DNA of 24,886 nt from a virus, in IMG/VR virus record IMGVR_UViG_3300031566_000346, positions 1 through 24,886 of that record, one strand, 5' to 3'. A program made the position numbers and the translations under genes. Position 1 is the first letter of the stretch. Every line of letters begins with the position of its first letter. The notes under the pieces are model-generated. The model was given only the letters and a program-made list of their open reading frames with translations, was not told the DNA's origin and did not search any database. Below, piece after piece: positions 24,601 to 24,886 of this stretch.

Positions 24601-24886
24601 GCAAGAAATGCAACTCGCGTTCGGCTCCTGGCTGTTAAAGGACGAGGAGCGATCGGCCAAGGCCGTTGCCGACTACAACACGAAATTCAATACCGTGGTC
24701 CCGCGCCAGTTCGACGGTCGGCATATGTCCCTGCCAGGCACGTCCAAGCTATTCAACATTTTCGATCACGTTAAGCGCGGGGCGTGGCGGATCATCCAGT
24801 CCGGCAATACCTACCTGGCCCATGCGGTCGGCAGCGGCAAGACGTTCCAGATGATTATTTCCGCGATGGAGCAGAAGCGCCTGGGC
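18656..24886 (+). CDS. Giant polyvalent protein continued: ParB-like, RelA/SpoT-like, JAB, methylase and helicase (partial)
   Basis: The frame is open from 18524 to the right edge. ATG 18656 is the first ATG, and 2077 codons lie in the window. After the rest of the DdrB-like domain, residues about 344-461 match a RelA/SpoT-like nucleotidyltransferase (DILRGTVKVDTLEDAQAA, GYRDAKFNI, AEVQVGI, GHKLYE). Residues about 578-685 are ParB-like (KYQVIDGNATMQAAKLAGW). Residues about 781-905 hold a RadC/JAB domain with HNHPSG at 21221-21238. From about 1236 comes an adenine-N6 methylase with EPGSGIG at 22712 and NPPF at 22907. A helicase begins with Walker A GSGKT at 24830-24844. Such proteins guard incoming DNA. 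Length recalls the roughly 4600-residue Bcep22 virion protein. Confidence 0.85.
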   Translation, partial: MAPENEAAIKQFLAAIPASEQNELVGKSGYTKQLADRVRGAVFAKAYGNADIVSQAVEDSDPETKNVLSALTMAAPEFAKVEHGAPLDVRPAMVEAIGIIRSARQRGIKVADLAAHPDLLGRDPYTQKMTDFMVQNARSPKKMAAVFAEAARFLQDEQQAKTSGDMFGRPAATIADMTKRVNAYLEKLYGSEINRFAAEEITPIQREQPASGARGGADDALLDDGRKPNQQRRAAADEGRAPPAAREPQGDLAGIVPDIQDVTQLHNRETASISRAGHSVESMPAELQLFVDTVRESAEIAALPAEQQKVLLDHYGKAARAKAEYDAIVTRISEAVNGKPGLTKLKGIGRAVEKIVGDYDGDASQIKDILRGTVKVDTLEDAQAAVALVLKEFNVLEKGRRNLFADGTPDPIDGYRDAKFNISIGGITAEVQVGIAEMLDAKENGPGHKLYEARQDLERLVGSREMTIKERALRDSLNAQMRAVYGPAWASATKARNAASSMGAPLRRAEPGSNGRGGETSKQAQYGGDPQSKATGIPSTSKNSAEGRNDSGSNLDGSFIDNPIVKDGKKESNQSSPLDKNHPAIVALSQHKDAAAAFTTQDGMMDIADLVSDKDQSKDPKVLAGGTDPRVKAATFMVASIAGKEKPRAPILVEKRPDGKYQVIDGNATMQAAKLAGWTKVPVQFQEAPPAAREPSFTLTGSERKADKNPAQIGLFDAADDFIRTSVAKLVDPARDTPKGRTAREQALRDLTRAGRVNVVAAAINADMITDGSASIVGREVTSAADLAAVAQVYRDPRFETLRYLFVKDGKVVFESAVSSRLPAAASAFAGNWPTFMKYIKARLADLDADGYYLMHNHPSGDASASNADRALTEQIAKLVPKFRGHVIIDTNEFNTLNAAGRENLQKADFGAQAPQEKPAIGGTTVARGVLGYRVTSNSSVARISKLLQQPGNVPLIGISADGRVVYAATITTDDLMSKGLRFPATMRRLARASGSGGGMFMTGLNEKEWQNAKHWVQSGIMRDAFSTDGKSALRYLLDDDERVASPAYFGKSEYAGGRLVRNAGIVAEPTAPYDPYDLFGNAGEVTAKTKAATKKKAPAIAALPSSQLDLFGNPANTGSEGGKNGRDENGQAGPRGPQPQTVPGAGTVGAPQGVLPGTGGPDLGSGNRNDGEQPGGPQGVQPEKQPVVDGEGGGGQQPAASGNGNRPRRLPGVPAGRDIPAKTGRNHAFSDDDLSYAGGWLTKGRQNVAAVRLLRQLEQEGRQATKEEQAVLAKYVGWGAGELANKLFGGNRWNLDKSWQDLRSEVEDLLSSDELAEASKSTQYAHYTSKEVVRGMWEAVRRMGFKGGAILEPGSGIGVFPGLMGPELANNTAYTGIEFEPIAGGILKQLFPDERIHLGDFIKSKLPKDFYDLAIGNPPFAGFQVLADPEYRKHGFLLHDYFFAKTVDRVKPGGMMVFVTSHGTMDKKNDKARQYLAERADLVGAIRLPQTAFKKNAGTEVVTDVLFLRKKVPGENFEHGQDWLGVSGVTGADGKLLQKTTEKGKEQIFVNEYFIAHPEMVLGTHSTMGSMRSASEYTVEPREGAIEQQFLDAVNALPENIYNPDHGTSADAAKVQQLDLDPKHKKEGGFYLSDSGVLMRVVDGVGKAYISQKAGKAAAEQNAVLKSYVPLRDALKQAQYDQLNNGPWEQSLAALQKAYKAFVRNQGNIRANTPYERTTTTQDEVTGEPVESVNKYRRWKHQETLRQDPDYWLVAALENIDEESDEITSSKALAERVLEKPSAPVIETAGDALAATLNETGKVDIPRIADLAGLSEEEALASLAGAIYRAPSGEWQTADEYLSGDVRQKLVEAMEAAAADKRYAPNVEALRAVQPREIPAEDINVRLGMAFIEPDVYEQFAKEELGVTVSVTHVPATGRWIVERRRNWNDTDDYAVGSWSGADIMAHGMSGAPIRVTMPGPTKDSKPVLDSNATAAAIAREQEMQLAFGSWLLKDEERSAKAVADYNTKFNTVVPRQFDGRHMSLPGTSKLFNIFDHVKRGAWRIIQSGNTYLAHAVGSGKTFQMIISAMEQKRLG
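19210..19213 (+). promoter_or_regulatory. Shine-Dalgarno of nested gene 1
   Basis: GGAG lies seven bases before ATG 19221, an optimal distance, although it also falls inside the giant frame's own codons. Confidence 0.6.
19221..19412 (+). CDS. Nested out-of-frame small gene 1 (63 residues), unknown
   Basis: The ORF sits +1 to the giant frame, in the linker between the DdrB-like and RelA/SpoT-like domains. It encodes a polar N-terminus, then QLREQEAELMMHFLMTVGS, a likely amphipathic helix, then a basic tail. By hand count 51 of 63 codons end in G or C. In 19281-19355 it has 21 of 25, whereas the giant frame over the same stretch has 7 of 25, so codon bias has switched frame. It has its own ribosome site. 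I do not recognise a family. It could be an independent small protein or the remnant of a gene once separate from the giant gene. Confidence 0.55.
   Translation: MALKSIASPQKKSPPSNENSQLREQEAELMMHFLMTVGSRINNGEPPLTRGALRQPQGNRKAT
22017..22023 (+). promoter_or_regulatory. Perfect Shine-Dalgarno of nested gene 2
   Basis: AAGGAGG lies five bases before ATG 22029. It is the strongest ribosome site in the giant gene and lies inside a linker, where the giant frame has no use for it. Confidence 0.75.
22029..22361 (+). CDS. Nested out-of-frame small gene 2 (110 residues), unknown
   Basis: The ORF is +1 to the giant frame, in the linker between the JAB and methylase parts. It encodes a mostly helical protein (MKTVKLALEDRNPKLYRELE, then RLKEFCQERADQIWEAVIEM, then SLMEKAAVGNSQQQVAMEIA) with a polar Pro/Thr tail. 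Of its first 40 codons 34 end in G or C. In the overlapping giant frame, 40 codons from 22022 give 12 and encode only a Gly/Pro/Gln linker. The ribosome site is ideal. The LYRELExSGxLxEF helix recalls short proteins beside DarB-type genes on mobile elements, from memory only. Function is unknown. Confidence 0.75.
   Translation: MDVMKTVKLALEDRNPKLYRELEQSGRLKEFCQERADQIWEAVIEMTENSPEVRKAFSPKSNLSLMEKAAVGNSQQQVAMEIALDAYLEFPQDETSPPRPGATTLSATTI

Noticed and set aside
1-24886. tRNA genes, CRISPR arrays, insertion sequences, integrase or attachment sites
   Set aside because: None was found on reading. The only regular repeats are inside coding genes and lack spacers.

Overview
This window is a block of tailed-phage virion genes, free-living or integrated (no integrase or attachment site is visible). 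Every supported gene lies on the + strand, and the genes are packed end to end with start/stop overlaps. G+C and third-position G/C are high, and the products fit a podovirus (short-tailed phage) of a high-G+C proteobacterium. The gene order, and above all a giant multidomain DarB/DdrB-type protein at the right end, recall the Bcep22-like podophages of Burkholderia. That link rests on remembered family features, not on a search.

Layout. Positions 1-3180 hold the tail end of one phage protein, a LamG-like protein, a conserved phage protein of unknown role, and a 582-residue protein made almost wholly of a 20-residue repeat. Positions 3205-5913 are the head module: acidic scaffold protein, N4-gp56-type major capsid protein and a small probable decoration protein, closed by a clear rho-independent terminator at 5966-5998. 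Positions 6020-9026 are neck genes: a small acidic protein, a head-tail adaptor, a P22 gp10-like nozzle protein and a conserved podovirus protein. Positions 9030-13048 hold two large probable tail or fibre proteins, one with homopolymer tracts and an unusual codon style, the other with a SPRY-like domain and a repeat stalk. Positions 13050-16649 encode a long coiled-coil protein and a low-complexity protein, both likely internal or ejected virion proteins.

Positions 16653-24886 are a polyvalent protein gene that runs off the right edge. In order it carries an N-terminal glycine-rich membrane-active-looking part, a DdrB-like ParB-fold domain, a RelA/SpoT-like nucleotidyltransferase domain, a second ParB-like domain, a RadC/JAB-type HNHPSG domain, an adenine-N6 methylase (NPPF) and the start of a helicase (Walker A). 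Such proteins are thought to be injected with phage DNA to protect it and to act on host defences. In this sequence the frame breaks once, by -1, near 18545-18580.

The most unusual signal is two small genes nested out of frame inside linkers of this giant gene, at 19221-19412 and 22029-22361. Each has its own well-placed Shine-Dalgarno sequence. Inside each, codon bias (G/C at third positions) moves from the giant frame to the nested frame. I take these as the best candidates for undescribed biology here, possibly small partners or controllers of the giant effector.
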